From positions 1 through 64,000 of the forward strand of contig JAPLKA010000043.1 of NCBI GenBank assembly GCA_026388315.1: a DNA stretch of 64,000 bases. Direction: 5' to 3'. Of the stretch, positions 32,251 through 43,600 are shown piece by piece (position 1 is the stretch's first letter; every line of letters begins with the position of its first letter). The DNA comes from Pseudomonadota bacterium. GTDB taxonomy: Bacteria; Desulfobacterota; Syntrophorhabdia; Syntrophorhabdales; Syntrophorhabdaceae. A model generated the notes under the pieces. That model was not told the origin of the DNA. It ran no database searches and worked only from the letters and a program-made list of their open reading frames with translations. The position numbers were made by a program, and so were the translations under genes.

Positions 32251-34203
32251 TTAACCTTTTTTGCCCCTCTTGTTTCCGGCAGGAAAAAACTCCAGAGGCA
32301 AGTATACGTGAATCTCCGTTCCCAACCCTCGCTCAGATTTAAATTCTATCCGTCCACCTGCAAGCAAAACCCTCTCCTCCATTCCGAGCAAACCGAGGCT
32401 TTTCCCTTTTAACGCCTTCTCGCGGGCCTTTCTGACATCAAAACCAATCCCATTATCTTTCACCTTAAGATGGAGCTCCCCGTTGTATTCGCCGAGTTCA
32501 ACAAGCACATTCTTTGCCTTTGCATGACGGAGAATATTCGTTAATGCCGCCTGGGCAATGCGAAAGCATGTTGCCTCAGAAACAGGCGATAAATGTTCGT
32601 TCGTAAATTTCGTTACAAATTGCCCCCTTAATCCTCCCTGCTGGGATATCCAGTCTATGTGCCATCTCAATGCAGCGAGGAGGCCAAGGTCATCGAGTAT
32701 TGAAGGGTGAAGTTCAATTGACAGACTTCGTACCTGTTGAAGGAGCCTGTCAACAATCTTGATGCTTTCTTTCAGAGGTACCATAACTAACGATTTTGTA
32801 TCACAGGAGCGTTCGGCTGCCTGCAGGTTAATCTTTACTGCTGTGAGAACCTGACCTATTTCGTCATGCAGTTCACGTGCAATATGCCGGCGTTCAGCCT
32901 CCTGGACTTCCAGAAGGCGGCGGGAGAGTGTCTTCAGTTGTTTCATGGTATTCTGCAATTTGTCTTCAATTACCTTATGTTGTGTAATATCCTCAATAAA
33001 GCCATCCAGGTGGTGCGGTCGACCATTTTCATCATGAATAACGCGTATTGTAAGTTTCCCGGACCATTTTTTACCGTCCTTCATAAAAAATTGGCTTTCA
33101 AATCTCGCTGCTTCAGGGGTTTCCTTAATGATTTTAAAAAGATCATCCCGGCGCTGAGGGTCCACATAGATCTGTTTGGCGATGTTATGTATCGACTCAA
33201 TAACCTCTTGTGGTGAATCGTACCCCATCATACGTGCAAGAGCCGGATTAACATCAATAAACCTCCCATCAAATGTCGACTGAAATATCCCCATAGGAGA
33301 CTTCTCGAAGATGTTCCGGTATTTTTCTTCCGATTTATTTAACTCTCCTTCAACCCTTTTCCTCTCGGTAATGTCGGTCAGGCCTGCGATCGATCCACGG
33401 TAATTCCCCTGTTCATCAAAAATTGGTGCAGCCTCAAGGGTAGCGTAAATCCTGTTCCCATCCTTCTTAACAAATTCAAAATCATGGCTTTCCTTGATGC
33501 CCTGTCGACGACGCTCGAGGTTTATCTTGCATAGTTTTACACCTTCCTGATCCATAAATGAAAACAGATGTCTCCCGTGCATTTCATTCACTGTATACCC
33601 AAGCATCTCCGCCATGCGAGGGTTAACAAATGTTGTATTGGCTTCTTCATCAATAACCCAAACGCCCTCCTGAAGCGTATCGATAAGCTGGCGATACCTC
33701 AGCTCGCTTGCACGGAGTTTCTCCTCTGCCTCTTTTCGTTCAGTAACATCCCTGAAAATTCCCTGCACAATACTTTTCCCTGCATATCGGACAACACTTC
33801 CGGTAATATCTACAGATACCAATGTACCGTCCTTCCTTAAAACATAACCATTGCTCAAGGCGCTCGAGCCTTCCCGGATCATATCCTTAAAGGCTGTGAC
33901 TGTTCTTTTAAGCTCCTCTTCCGGATGTATGTGCACAATATTTTTATCAAGGAGTTCTTCCCTTGGATACCCAAGGAGCTCCTCCATGCGCCTGTTTGCA
34001 TCGAGGATATAGCCATTCTCATCTGCTAACATGATCGCATCGCTGGCATCGTTTATTAAGGTACGGTATTTTTCTTCCGATTCTTGGAGTGTCTCCTCTA
34101 CCTGTCTGTGTCTTTTTTCAGACTTTTCCAACTCAACGATGCGTTGACGCAACTTTTTCAATTCAGCAATAAGTTGTTCTTTTGGTTTGTCCTGATCTCT
34201 CAT
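32251..34203 (-). CDS. Multi-PAS sensor histidine kinase (NarX/DegS type)
   Basis: 650 residues, no membrane span. A short coiled coil (8-40) leads to three PAS/PAC domains (40-155, 165-282, 290-412), a HisKA_3 dimerisation domain with His446 in RELHDEIGQ and an HATPase domain with DNGIGFD and the G2 loop GLLGMEER. It autophosphorylates and donates to the LuxR-type regulator just downstream. What the three PAS domains sense cannot be told; no heme or flavin signature is obvious. Confidence 0.92.
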   Translation of the reverse strand: MRDQDKPKEQLIAELKKLRQRIVELEKSEKRHRQVEETLQESEEKYRTLINDASDAIMLADENGYILDANRRMEELLGYPREELLDKNIVHIHPEEELKRTVTAFKDMIREGSSALSNGYVLRKDGTLVSVDITGSVVRYAGKSIVQGIFRDVTERKEAEEKLRASELRYRQLIDTLQEGVWVIDEEANTTFVNPRMAEMLGYTVNEMHGRHLFSFMDQEGVKLCKINLERRRQGIKESHDFEFVKKDGNRIYATLEAAPIFDEQGNYRGSIAGLTDITERKRVEGELNKSEEKYRNIFEKSPMGIFQSTFDGRFIDVNPALARMMGYDSPQEVIESIHNIAKQIYVDPQRRDDLFKIIKETPEAARFESQFFMKDGKKWSGKLTIRVIHDENGRPHHLDGFIEDITQHKVIEDKLQNTMKQLKTLSRRLLEVQEAERRHIARELHDEIGQVLTAVKINLQAAERSCDTKSLVMVPLKESIKIVDRLLQQVRSLSIELHPSILDDLGLLAALRWHIDWISQQGGLRGQFVTKFTNEHLSPVSEATCFRIAQAALTNILRHAKAKNVLVELGEYNGELHLKVKDNGIGFDVRKAREKALKGKSLGLLGMEERVLLAGGRIEFKSERGLGTEIHVYLPLEFFPAGNKRGKKG

Positions 34204-34253
34204 ATTTTAGTGTTTAGCGTAGAACTCATAGCTCACGGCTCATAGTTTATAGT

Positions 34254-35024
34254 TTATATCTCCCGGCTCTCTGCCCTCAACTTTCTCCCAAAAACAAGGT
34301 AACCGGTGTGGGCAACCATCCTGTCAAACGGTCTTACCCTCTCCGCAACTGTCTTATATTTTCTTAACATAATTTCAATTACCTCAATATCGCTGAAAAA
34401 CCTGGGCGCCTCTTTTAAAATATCTGAAATCTGGTTTGCTGTAGGAACTATCATACCCAATAATCCACTCTCTTTTAAGAGGTTATAAGATTTTTCGAGA
34501 TGCATCCATGGCTCCCTCACATCAATGAAGGCTGCATCAAATCCCTCCTCCGCACAATCTACTTCTTCATTGTGATAGAGTTCTGCGTTATTCCACTCGG
34601 CAAAACGTTCCATGTTTTTTTTAGCGTTTTTATAATGTCTCTCTTCTTTCTCGAAAGAAACAACCTTTCCATGCGGACCAACGATACGTGAAAACATAAA
34701 GGTGAGCACGCCACTCCCGGTACCGATTTCAACAATCCTTGAGCCGTTTTTCAAACCCAATTTGAAACAAATAAATGCGGCATCCTTCGGAAAAACTATC
34801 TGGGTCTCCCTCCTTAGCCCATACATCACAATATCTTCCAGAGACGGCTCGAATATCTCGTATTGTCCGAACCTTATGCCGTAGGTTTTTCCAATCAGCT
34901 CTGAATAGCTCAGAATGCCTCCTTTCCCATGGAATGCCTGTCCCTGAGATATTCTTTTCAAATACTTCCTATCCTTATACATAATAAGAATTAAACTATC
35001 CCATTCAATTGTTTTCATATTCAC
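34254..35024 (-). CDS. trmI: tRNA (adenine-N1)-methyltransferase TrmI-like
   Basis: 256 residues. The N-terminal beta domain (Y-x-E-L-I-G-K-x-Y-G, about 40-55) and the class I SAM fold with EIGTGSGVLTF near 96 match bacterial/archaeal TrmI, which methylates A58 (and A57) of tRNA. The EPSLEDIVMYGLRRETQIVFPKD region contains the family's RxTQIxYPKD motif. GTG 35024 or ATG 35018 may be used; AGGTG lies just before. Single-gene unit between the kinase and a lipoprotein. Confidence 0.85.
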   Translation of the reverse strand: MNMKTIEWDSLILIMYKDRKYLKRISQGQAFHGKGGILSYSELIGKTYGIRFGQYEIFEPSLEDIVMYGLRRETQIVFPKDAAFICFKLGLKNGSRIVEIGTGSGVLTFMFSRIVGPHGKVVSFEKEERHYKNAKKNMERFAEWNNAELYHNEEVDCAEEGFDAAFIDVREPWMHLEKSYNLLKESGLLGMIVPTANQISDILKEAPRFFSDIEVIEIMLRKYKTVAERVRPFDRMVAHTGYLVFGRKLRAESREI

Positions 35025-35229
35025 CTGTTTTTATCATCACTATTCTGGAATTTTAAAATTAACAAACTTTGGGATTTTGGAATGAATTCTCAATTCCTGA
35101 ACTCCTCAATCCCTCACAACCCCCCTTATATTACGTTTAATGTATAATAAATCCGAAAAGTTGTCAAAAAGTTAACATACGTGTTGCATTGATGCCGAGG
35201 TAGCCACAACAGTCAATATTATACATAAG

Positions 35230-35634
35230 CTATTCCCAGCCAATTACCTCATAGCCTTTTTCCCGCAGGCACTTCTCTACAAAACTTTTATATAAGGGAC
35301 TTGGCTGCGAGCCTTTGGCTATGCCATACAAGAGTCCAGATGCTGCGCCTGTAGCAGCTCCTACCCCGGCACTTCCTGCTATATCGCCGGTAACTGCCCC
35401 CGCAGCTCCACCTATTACTGCTCCGGCAGCGCTTCCTACCACTGTGCTTTTTGCTGCTTCCTTGCCGGCGCTTGACGTAATGTATGTATCAGCACTACTC
35501 TTACATTCATCAATGTCACTAAAAGCTTTTTCTTCTCCTACCGATTTCAGGTATGCATTCGGATAAAGGGCTGGCCCCTTGGTAGCACAACCGAACAGAA
35601 GCAGAGCAAAAATGAAAATAAATAAGCATTTCAT
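35230..35634 (-). CDS. Glycine-zipper lipoprotein
   Basis: 134 residues. A lipobox LFGC with Cys16 after a short hydrophobic leader marks it as a lipoprotein; residues 60-105 are a glycine zipper with repeated GxxxG and AAGAVIGGAAGAV, which pack as helical hairpins in membranes. The C-terminal helix ends KCLREKGYEVIGW, a motif common in small lipoproteins of this class. Probably an outer-membrane structural or stress protein. Ideal AAGGAGG before the ATG. Confidence 0.75.
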   Translation of the reverse strand: MKCLFIFIFALLLFGCATKGPALYPNAYLKSVGEEKAFSDIDECKSSADTYITSSAGKEAAKSTVVGSAAGAVIGGAAGAVTGDIAGSAGVGAATGAASGLLYGIAKGSQPSPLYKSFVEKCLREKGYEVIGWE

Positions 35635-35979
35635 TTTATATCCTCCTTGTTTTTATTTTAAAACTATCATTGCGTATATTCAAGGATCTCCCTACCCTTC
35701 TCCTCTTAATGGTCCCGGAATGCCTGATCATTGGTCATGAAATTCCGGCGTCTTCGAGACGTTTTGCTACTTCTTTTATGATGTTTACCATCCTGCCACC
35801 ATTTTAAATGCTCGATAAGTCATCAAATATTATTACATTCTTCTTGCAGAAAAACCATGCAAAATGTTGCATTGCAATGCTGTGTTGATTCGGCTAAATT
35901 TAACTTTAAAATATTCCCACCATTTGTTATAAAACAGTATATTATTACAGAATCAAAACTTACACGCAGGGGGAATAAT

Positions 35980-36780
35980 TTGGACAAGATTGGAATCATA
36001 GGACTGGGGAACATGGGAGAGGCAATATTAAAATCCCTGCTCAAAAACAACATACAAAAAGAGCATATGGTCTGCTCGGAGGCGAAAACAGAAAGGGCTG
36101 ATTTCATAGAAAAAACATATAACATAAAGATAACAAAAAACCCCGAAAAGTTAACAGGGCAGGCAAAATATATCATTCTCGCCATAAAACCTCAGGATTC
36201 AAAAGAACTTATGAAGGATATTGCCAAACACCTTAACGATAGCACAGTTCTCATATCCATTATGGCCGGCGTCACCATTTCAAATATCACTGCCGCCATA
36301 GGTAAACCCATAAAAATAATCAGGATAATGCCCAACATCTGCGTAAAGGTTGGAGAGGGTATAATGGGCTTAACGTGTAATAACCTGGTGGAAAATAATG
36401 AGCTTGACGAAGTCCGAAGATTCATGACACCCCTTGGAAAGATTATCGAAATAGGTGAAGAACTTATGAATGCCGTTACTGCGATGGGTGGAAGCGGACC
36501 GGCCTTTTTCCTCCTTTTCCTGGAAGCGATGATCGACGCCGGCGTAAAAATGGGCATACCGAGGGATAAATCAAAGATACTCAGTTTTCAGGTCGTGAGG
36601 GGTACCCTGAAGATGCTTGAAGAAGAGGGACTGCATCCCACGATATTGAAAGAGATGGTTGTGTCCCCCGGCGGCACCACCATATCCGGGCTTGCACATT
36701 TAGAAGAGAAGGCATTCAAGGGTAACATTATAAAAGCAGTTGAAAAGGCAGCAAAAAGGGCTAAAGAACTCTCACTATGA
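35980..36780 (+). CDS. proC: Pyrroline-5-carboxylate reductase
   Basis: 266 residues if begun at TTG 35980, which directly precedes [15 protein letters not shown] and has a GGGGG ribosome site; longer upstream reading has no homology. The Rossmann loop GLGNMG binds NADPH; the C-terminal signature [12 protein letters not shown]...AGVKMGIP and PGGTTISGL are standard ProC. It catalyses the last step of proline synthesis. The stop overlaps the pcm start (ATGA), so it heads the proC-pcm-rpoS-like-murJ-ubiE string. Confidence 0.92.
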   Translation: MDKIGIIGLGNMGEAILKSLLKNNIQKEHMVCSEAKTERADFIEKTYNIKITKNPEKLTGQAKYIILAIKPQDSKELMKDIAKHLNDSTVLISIMAGVTISNITAAIGKPIKIIRIMPNICVKVGEGIMGLTCNNLVENNELDEVRRFMTPLGKIIEIGEELMNAVTAMGGSGPAFFLLFLEAMIDAGVKMGIPRDKSKILSFQVVRGTLKMLEEEGLHPTILKEMVVSPGGTTISGLAHLEEKAFKGNIIKAVEKAAKRAKELSL

Positions 36781-37430
36781 TACTCAACGAATACTCAAGC
36801 AAAAGACTGAAAATGGTAGAAACCCAGATCATACCGCGGGGCGTAAAAGATGTACGGGTCATCAATGCCATGAAAAAGGTGCCGAGGCATCTCTTTCTCG
36901 ATGAGGCACTGTGGCCACAGGCATATGAAGATTATCCCTCTCCTATTGGCGAAAAACAAACAATCTCACAGCCTTACATCGTTGCCCTCATGACAGAACT
37001 GCTTGATCTAAAAGGACACGAGAGAATCCTCGAAATAGGAACAGGCTCGGGCTATCAAACGGCAATACTTGCAAAGGTTGCAGAGCAAGTATATTCAATA
37101 GAAAGGATCCCGGCGCTTGCAAAAAGAGCGAGAAAAATATTAGATGACCTGAAATATACAAATATAATTATAACAATCAGTGACGGCACATTAGGGTGGA
37201 GAGAATACAGTCCCTTTGATGGCATCATTGTTACTGCCGCTGCACCGATAGCGCCAAAAACGCTTCTTGCACAGTTAAAGCCTGGTTCCAGACTTGTTAT
37301 TCCCGTTGGGGAGGAATTTGTACAGGATTTAATAGTATATACAAGAGAAGATGGAGACTCGTTCAGCAAGGAAAATTACGGCGGGTGCAGATTTGTGAAA
37401 CTCATAGGGGAACAGGGGTGGAGAGGTTGA
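36777..37430 (+). CDS. pcm: Protein-L-isoaspartate O-methyltransferase
   Basis: 217 residues. [16 protein letters not shown] near 61 and the SAM loop [15 protein letters not shown] near 84 are diagnostic. It repairs isoaspartyl residues in aged proteins. Coupled to proC in front and overlapping the sigma factor gene behind; the pcm-rpoS adjacency is conserved in many Proteobacteria, though nlpD is missing between them here. Confidence 0.93.
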   Translation: MILNEYSSKRLKMVETQIIPRGVKDVRVINAMKKVPRHLFLDEALWPQAYEDYPSPIGEKQTISQPYIVALMTELLDLKGHERILEIGTGSGYQTAILAKVAEQVYSIERIPALAKRARKILDDLKYTNIIITISDGTLGWREYSPFDGIIVTAAAPIAPKTLLAQLKPGSRLVIPVGEEFVQDLIVYTREDGDSFSKENYGGCRFVKLIGEQGWRG

Positions 37431-38293
37431 AGGAAGAAGGAAGGCAGTATAAACTTCCGTACTATGAAGAATTTCAGGTAGAAAATCTTTACCTCAAAGA
37501 ACTGAGGAAACTTCCCGTTCTGTCCTTGAAAGAAGAGTTGGAATATGCCAGGAAGATAGCCCTGGGAGATACCGAAGCAAGACGAAAGCTTATAGAAGCC
37601 AATTTGAGGCTCGTCGCAAAGATAGCAAGAAAATATACAAGCCAGGGCGTCTCCACACTTGACCTCATCGAAGAAGGTAATATCGGTCTGATGAGGGCTG
37701 TTGAAAAATATGATCCTGCGAGGAATTGCAGATTCTCAACATATGCAACATGGTGGATAAAGCAGTCCATCGAAAGGGCGATAGCAAATTATTCAAGAAC
37801 GATAAGGTTGCCCATCCATATCTCTTCAAGAATTTACAAAATATCAAAAACCATAAGCGGCTACACGGAAAAGGGAGAAAATGAACCGACATCTGAGGAT
37901 ATTGCTTACCAGACAGGTCTTCCCTTGGAATTTGTAAAAAATCTTTTTTCCGTAGTAATCAGAACCTACTCTCTCGAAACCCTCATTGGTGATGATAGCA
38001 AACTCACCCTGGAGGATATTCTGCCAAATACATATTTTGAGGAACCTTTATCAGCATTTGAGCATGTAAAGAGAGTTGAAGAGGTCGCTTCATGGCTTGA
38101 TGCATTAACAAACGACGAAAAAAAGGTTATCATAATGAGATACGGTCTCGATGGAGAGGAACCACAAACGCTCGAGGCTATAGGAAAGGTATTTGGAGTT
38201 ACAAGGGAAAGGATAAGACAAATAGAACAAAAAGCCATTAACAAACTGCGGAAAACGGTTAAGAGAAAAAATATTGAACGAGAAAATATCTGA
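37418..38293 (+). CDS. rpoS: RNA polymerase sigma factor, RpoS/RpoD family
   Basis: 291 residues from GTG 37418, the best-placed start; TTG 37427 overlapping the pcm stop is an alternative. Region 1.2 ([13 protein letters not shown]), 2.1-2.4 ([43 protein letters not shown]), 3 and 4.2 ([19 protein letters not shown]) are complete. The short N-terminus without region 1.1 and the pcm context favour an RpoS-like stationary-phase sigma over RpoD; the name is given on that basis. Overlaps murJ by 20 bases. Confidence 0.85.
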   Translation: MERLKEEGRQYKLPYYEEFQVENLYLKELRKLPVLSLKEELEYARKIALGDTEARRKLIEANLRLVAKIARKYTSQGVSTLDLIEEGNIGLMRAVEKYDPARNCRFSTYATWWIKQSIERAIANYSRTIRLPIHISSRIYKISKTISGYTEKGENEPTSEDIAYQTGLPLEFVKNLFSVVIRTYSLETLIGDDSKLTLEDILPNTYFEEPLSAFEHVKRVEEVASWLDALTNDEKKVIIMRYGLDGEEPQTLEAIGKVFGVTRERIRQIEQKAINKLRKTVKRKNIERENI

Positions 38294-39806
38294 AGAAGCT
38301 TCCCATAAAAACCCCACAATCGACATAATCAAAAAAGGGTCAGTAATCACAATGATTACTTTAATCAGCAGGCCCCTCGGGTATGTAAGGGAGGCAATAC
38401 AGGCATATCTTTTTGGTGCAACGCTTTTGGTGGACGCCTTTATCGTGGCATTCAACTTCCCGGAGTTGATACAAACCCTCTTTTTCTCCGGGGCTACAAG
38501 TGCCTTCCTCGTGCCTGTTTGCTCAAAATACTTACACGATGATAAGGATTACTCCGCAATATATTCGACTTTTATCAATCTTTCCATAATTATAACAATT
38601 TTTATATCGCTCATATTTTTCATCTTGAGTTCAACAATCGTAGATTTGATAGCCCCTGGGTTCAACCCTGAAGCAAAAGATGTCACAAAAAAACTGTTTA
38701 TCATTATGATACCTGTTATCAGTCTACATACAATACTTTCAGTCATGAAGGCCTTTCTCAATGCAAAGGAGCATTTTGCAGCCCCTGAAATGTCAGGGAT
38801 CATATGGAATATTATTTTTATTCTTGCAGCGCTCCTATTAAGTAAGACCTATGGCATATACAGCCTCGCCATCGGCGTTACAATAGGTTCTGTTCTTCAG
38901 ATTATGGTCCAGTATCCCTATCTGAGAAAGTTTAATATCAGATACAAAGTTTCCCTGGCCTTCAAACACCCTGCGGTATGGGAAGCAAAAAGACTTTTTC
39001 TGGGTGCCCTTATCGCTACATCTATTGTTCCCATAAACAGTTTCGTTGGAAGGATCATTGCATCGTATCTCCCGCAGGGAGAAGTAGCCTCCCTTTCATA
39101 TGCCTTCCGGATTTTTATACTTCCGTTCAGCCTCTTCGCTGTCCCCATCTATACGGTTACATTCTCAAAACTATCCAGGCTCTACCACAAAGATGACTGG
39201 AAGGGTATTTACGCGAACATAGACAGTTCCATAATTCTGCTCTGTATCACGCTTATTCCTGCATCGATTTTTCTCTGCTCAATGGGTGATATCTGCATAA
39301 AGATTCTCTACGAAAGGGGGGCGTTTACCCCAAAAGAAACACTCCTTACAAATAAGGCCCTTTTCGGGTACAGCACAGGACTCCTCTTTTATGCACTGTC
39401 AATCTCACTTGTGAGAATTTTTAATGCCTTCCATAATATGAAAACACCTGCCATTATTGGCATAACATCAATTGTAATAAATGCAATCCTTGCAGCATTC
39501 CTCATGGCCCCATTCGGCAACCTCGGCATTTCCCTTGCCACTTCCATTGTCTCTCTTTACAATTTTTTCATGCTCTTCATATACCTAAAGAAAAAAATCC
39601 ACTATCGGTTAATGAGAAAAACTGTGAGGGATATAATAAAATCTTTATTGGCCGGGTTTGTTCTTCTTATATTGCTGCTTATGTGTAAATATATTACGGA
39701 TGGCAAGGTTTATATATCCCTGCTGATAGGTATTTTACTCACCATTATCGTATATGGTGTGGTTTTCAAAAAATATTATCTTTTCTATCTAAAACAAAGG
39801 GGTTAG
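38274..39806 (+). CDS. murJ: Lipid II flippase MurJ
   Basis: 510 residues, about fourteen hydrophobic segments, MviN/MOP exporter superfamily. [18 protein letters not shown] near the start and the [15 protein letters not shown] segment are the characteristic MurJ N-terminus; a charged loop near residue 235-260 follows. It flips lipid-linked peptidoglycan precursors across the inner membrane. A TTG at 38274 inside the sigma gene is the start given; a later start near KKGSVITM is possible. Confidence 0.9.
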   Translation: MNEKISEEASHKNPTIDIIKKGSVITMITLISRPLGYVREAIQAYLFGATLLVDAFIVAFNFPELIQTLFFSGATSAFLVPVCSKYLHDDKDYSAIYSTFINLSIIITIFISLIFFILSSTIVDLIAPGFNPEAKDVTKKLFIIMIPVISLHTILSVMKAFLNAKEHFAAPEMSGIIWNIIFILAALLLSKTYGIYSLAIGVTIGSVLQIMVQYPYLRKFNIRYKVSLAFKHPAVWEAKRLFLGALIATSIVPINSFVGRIIASYLPQGEVASLSYAFRIFILPFSLFAVPIYTVTFSKLSRLYHKDDWKGIYANIDSSIILLCITLIPASIFLCSMGDICIKILYERGAFTPKETLLTNKALFGYSTGLLFYALSISLVRIFNAFHNMKTPAIIGITSIVINAILAAFLMAPFGNLGISLATSIVSLYNFFMLFIYLKKKIHYRLMRKTVRDIIKSLLAGFVLLILLLMCKYITDGKVYISLLIGILLTIIVYGVVFKKYYLFYLKQRG

Positions 39807-39822
39807 ACATAAAGTTATTTAA

Positions 39823-40599
39823 ATGGAAAAACGTTTAAAAAAAAAATACCCCTCTGTCAGTACCATTACTCAAACAGAGCATATAAGAATTGTGAAGGAA
39901 ATCTTTTCTACCGTAACAAAAAGATACGATTTCCTCAACCATTTCCTCAGCATGCGCCGGGATATTGCCTGGCGACGTTTTGCCGTTAAAAAAATGCATT
40001 TTTTTCACACTCACAGACTGCTTGATGTAGCATGTGGAACGGCAGACCTTGCACTTATGGCAGCGGCGAGGCATCCCGAAATTAACGTTACAGGAATCGA
40101 TTTTGTGCAAGCAATGCTTGACGCCGGGCAAAGGAAAATCAATAATAATAATCTTTCAGTCAGAATAAAACTTGTCCGCGGTGATGCCCTTTCTTTACCC
40201 TTTAATGATAATACTTTTGATGTTGCAGGCATTGCTTTCGGTATAAGGAACATCCCCGACAGAATATCTGCACTTGAAGAAATGTTACGGGTTATAGTTC
40301 CCGGTGGTCAGATAACGGTTATCGAAATGACATTTTCCAGAAATTCGATATTAAGGAAACTTTACCATACTTATTTAAACCGTATTTTGCCGCACCTTGC
40401 AAAAAGGTTTTCCATGAACACAGGCGCTTATTATTATCTTGCTGATTCTATTATGAATTTTCCTGCACCTGATGAATTCACACAGATAATGGAAGAAATT
40501 GGCTTCGAGCAGGTAAAAAAATACAGGCTGACTCTTGGTATAACCTACCTGCATACAGGAATAAAACCTGGATTGCCACACCCTTCAGGTTTACAATAA
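39823..40599 (+). CDS. ubiE: Demethylmenaquinone/ubiquinone methyltransferase
   Basis: 258 residues. Family signatures: FSTVTKRYDFLNHFLS near 32, DVACGTADLALMAA SAM loop near 67, and AFGIRNIPDR near 140. It performs the last methylation of menaquinone (MenG activity), expected in an anaerobe lacking ubiquinone. Ends before a short gap and the GH13 gene. Confidence 0.92.
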   Translation: MEKRLKKKYPSVSTITQTEHIRIVKEIFSTVTKRYDFLNHFLSMRRDIAWRRFAVKKMHFFHTHRLLDVACGTADLALMAAARHPEINVTGIDFVQAMLDAGQRKINNNNLSVRIKLVRGDALSLPFNDNTFDVAGIAFGIRNIPDRISALEEMLRVIVPGGQITVIEMTFSRNSILRKLYHTYLNRILPHLAKRFSMNTGAYYYLADSIMNFPAPDEFTQIMEEIGFEQVKKYRLTLGITYLHTGIKPGLPHPSGLQ

Positions 40600-40651
40600 C
40601 TTCGTTAAATATTTTTGTTTTCTTTTCGTGAGTTGACTCAAATTTTTCCTT

Positions 40652-43600
40652 GTGTTAGCATGTGCTGGTATAATGTCTCCTACGCATATAATGGAATTTC
40701 ATATTTCCCGCAAAGCAAGAGACCTTTACCGGTTCGATGATGCCCTTTTTTCTTTGAGCGGTAACGTTGTCTTTGCAAACTTTCATGCTGCACGCATGTT
40801 CGCACAAAAAATTAACCAGAAAAAAGACCTTGTTGCTTTTCCGGAGCAGTCAGTCAAGGCAGGTCAGATTAATGCAATGGGTCTTATCGATGAAGTCCTC
40901 CATTACGTTGTGGCCTTATATCGGGAAGAAATCGACCCGCAAATAACGGAAAAAGCCCTTGGCTGGCTATATGAAAAACTCGGAAAAGCAACAGTTGACA
41001 CAATGCTTTACAGGTTTACTGACGAATTTCCACCGGTATCGGTGTATAAAAACCAAGCAGATATTGAACACTACCTTGAAAGTAGCACGTCGAACATTCC
41101 TAACAGATTGATCGTTCTGGAGGAAATGATCCTGCTCTGGCTCACCAATATAAATCCGGCGTTCCTGCCTTTTGGTGAACTCTTCGATGATACGACCCTG
41201 AAAAAGGAGACGGGCTATCTCACAGCGATAAAAAGCTTAAAGGACTTCTTCGAAAAGGCTCCGCCTTTTGGTCCCGATAACCAAAACCTTATCGATATGC
41301 TCCGCAGCCCGGCTGTGGCAGTACCTTATTCTCTGCCGGGGCAGATCGAATACATCAGGGAGCACTGGGGTTTTCTATTGCGAAAATTCCAGTATCGAAT
41401 CCTCGGGAGTCTTGACCTGATAAAAGAAGAAGAGAAGATCACCTTTGCAGGGCCGGGGCCTATGGAAGTCCTGAGCATGGAAGCCTTGAGGCTCATCGGA
41501 ATTGATCTTGAAGCTGAACATTTCAGTCCTGATCTTGACTGGATGCCACGGCTTGTTTTAATTGCCAAGAATATCTATGTCTGGATAGACCAATTATCAA
41601 AAAAGTATGGACAAAATATAACACGCCTTGACCAGATCCCGGATGGTGAACTCGATATGCTTCAAAAACAGGGCTTTACAGGATTGTGGCTCATAGGGGT
41701 CTGGGAAAGGAGCCCCTCATCACAAAAGATCAAACAACTATGCGGTAATCCGGAGGCTGTATCTTCTGCATACTCACTGTTTGACTACACTATCTCGAAT
41801 GACCTTGGGGGCGAAGAGGCTTACCAGGCATTAAAAGACAGGGCCTGGAAGCGGGGCATCCGCCTTGCCAGCGATATGGTGCCAAACCATACCGGTGTTT
41901 TTTCAAAATGGACAGCAGAACACCCGGACTGGTTTATTTCCCTGAACCATAACCCTTTCCCGTGGTATTCATTTAATAAATATGACCTTTCACCGGACAG
42001 GCGGATTGGCATCTTCATTGAAGACCATTATTTCAATCGTACCGATGCGGCGGTAGTGTTTAAAAGGGTTGACCGGGAAACAGGCGAAGAAGCATATGTC
42101 TATCATGGGAACGATGGAACGAGTATGCCCTGGAACGATACGGCACAACTCAATTATCTTAAACCGGAAGTCCGTGAAGCTATGATTCAGACTATTCTCC
42201 ATGTTGCCCGCAAATTTTCAATCATCCGTTTTGATGCGGCCATGACATTGACGAAAAAACACTATCAGCGGCTCTGGTTTCCCGAACCCGGCAAAGGGGG
42301 AGCAATACCGACCAGGGCAGAATATGGCTTAACAAAAGATGCGTTTAATAAACTTGTACCGAACGAGTTCTGGCGGGAGGTTGTGGATAGGATTGCCGTT
42401 GAGGCGCCTGATACATTGCTCATGGCGGAAGCGTTCTGGCTGCTCGAAGGTTACTTCGTTCGCACCCTTGGGATGCACAGGGTATACAACAGCGCTTTTA
42501 TGAATATTTTGAGGGATGAAGACAATGCAAAATACCGCACCGTCATGAAAAACATTCTTGAATTTGATCCGGAAATCCTCAAAAGACTTGTAAATTTTAT
42601 GAATAATCCAGATGAAAAGACTGCCGCTGAGCAATTCGGTAAAGATAAGAAATATTTTGGCATCTGTACTATGATGGTAACCATGCCAGGTCTCCCGATG
42701 TTTGGCCATGGTCAGGTCGAAGGATACACGGAAAAATACGGGATGGAATACAGCAGGGCCTATTGGGATGAAATACCTGACGCATATCTTGTCCAGCGTC
42801 ACGAAAAAGAAATATTCCCTCTATTGCATAAAAGGCACCTTTTTGCAGGTGTAGAAAATTTTCTTTTGTATGACTTTTTTTCAGATAATGGAAATGTCAA
42901 TGAGGATGTCTTTGCATTTTCTAACAGATACAACAACGATCGCACTATTGTTGTATACAACAATAAAAATGGTAATACAAAGGGGTGGATAAAGACTTCT
43001 GTTGCCTATTCAGCGAAAAAAGGACCGGATGGAACACGGATACTGTCCCGGGAAAATTTAGGAAATGGACTAAATTTCAATGATGGTGACAATTATTTCA
43101 CTACTTTCAAAGATCATACAACCAACCTTGAATATATCAGAAAAAACAGAGAACTCTTTGACAAAGGCCTTTTCATGGAATTGGGACCCTACGATTATCA
43201 TGTATTCATTGATTTTTACGAAATTCAGGACAACGAAAGGCAGCATTATGCATCCCTCGCCTCGTATCTCAAGGGACGGGGTGTTCCAAACATAGATGGG
43301 GCGCTCCATGAGGTATTTCTGCAACCGGTTCACCGTAGCTTTGGCGAACTGGTAAATGCTCACACCTTGAGGAGATACATTGAGATCTATGATGATTTTT
43401 CTGACAAAAAACTTAAAAAGGTTCCTGAAGAATTCATGAACGAGATTGAAGGAAAAACAATAGACCTCCTTCGCGAAATCACGTTCTTCCTTAACATTTC
43501 GGGTGATGAGTTAAAGATTGCCCGGGACATAACACATATTGCAGAAGTAATTCTTGGGTTATCCCACATAAAGAAAAACCTCACCTCATCACAAGACAAG

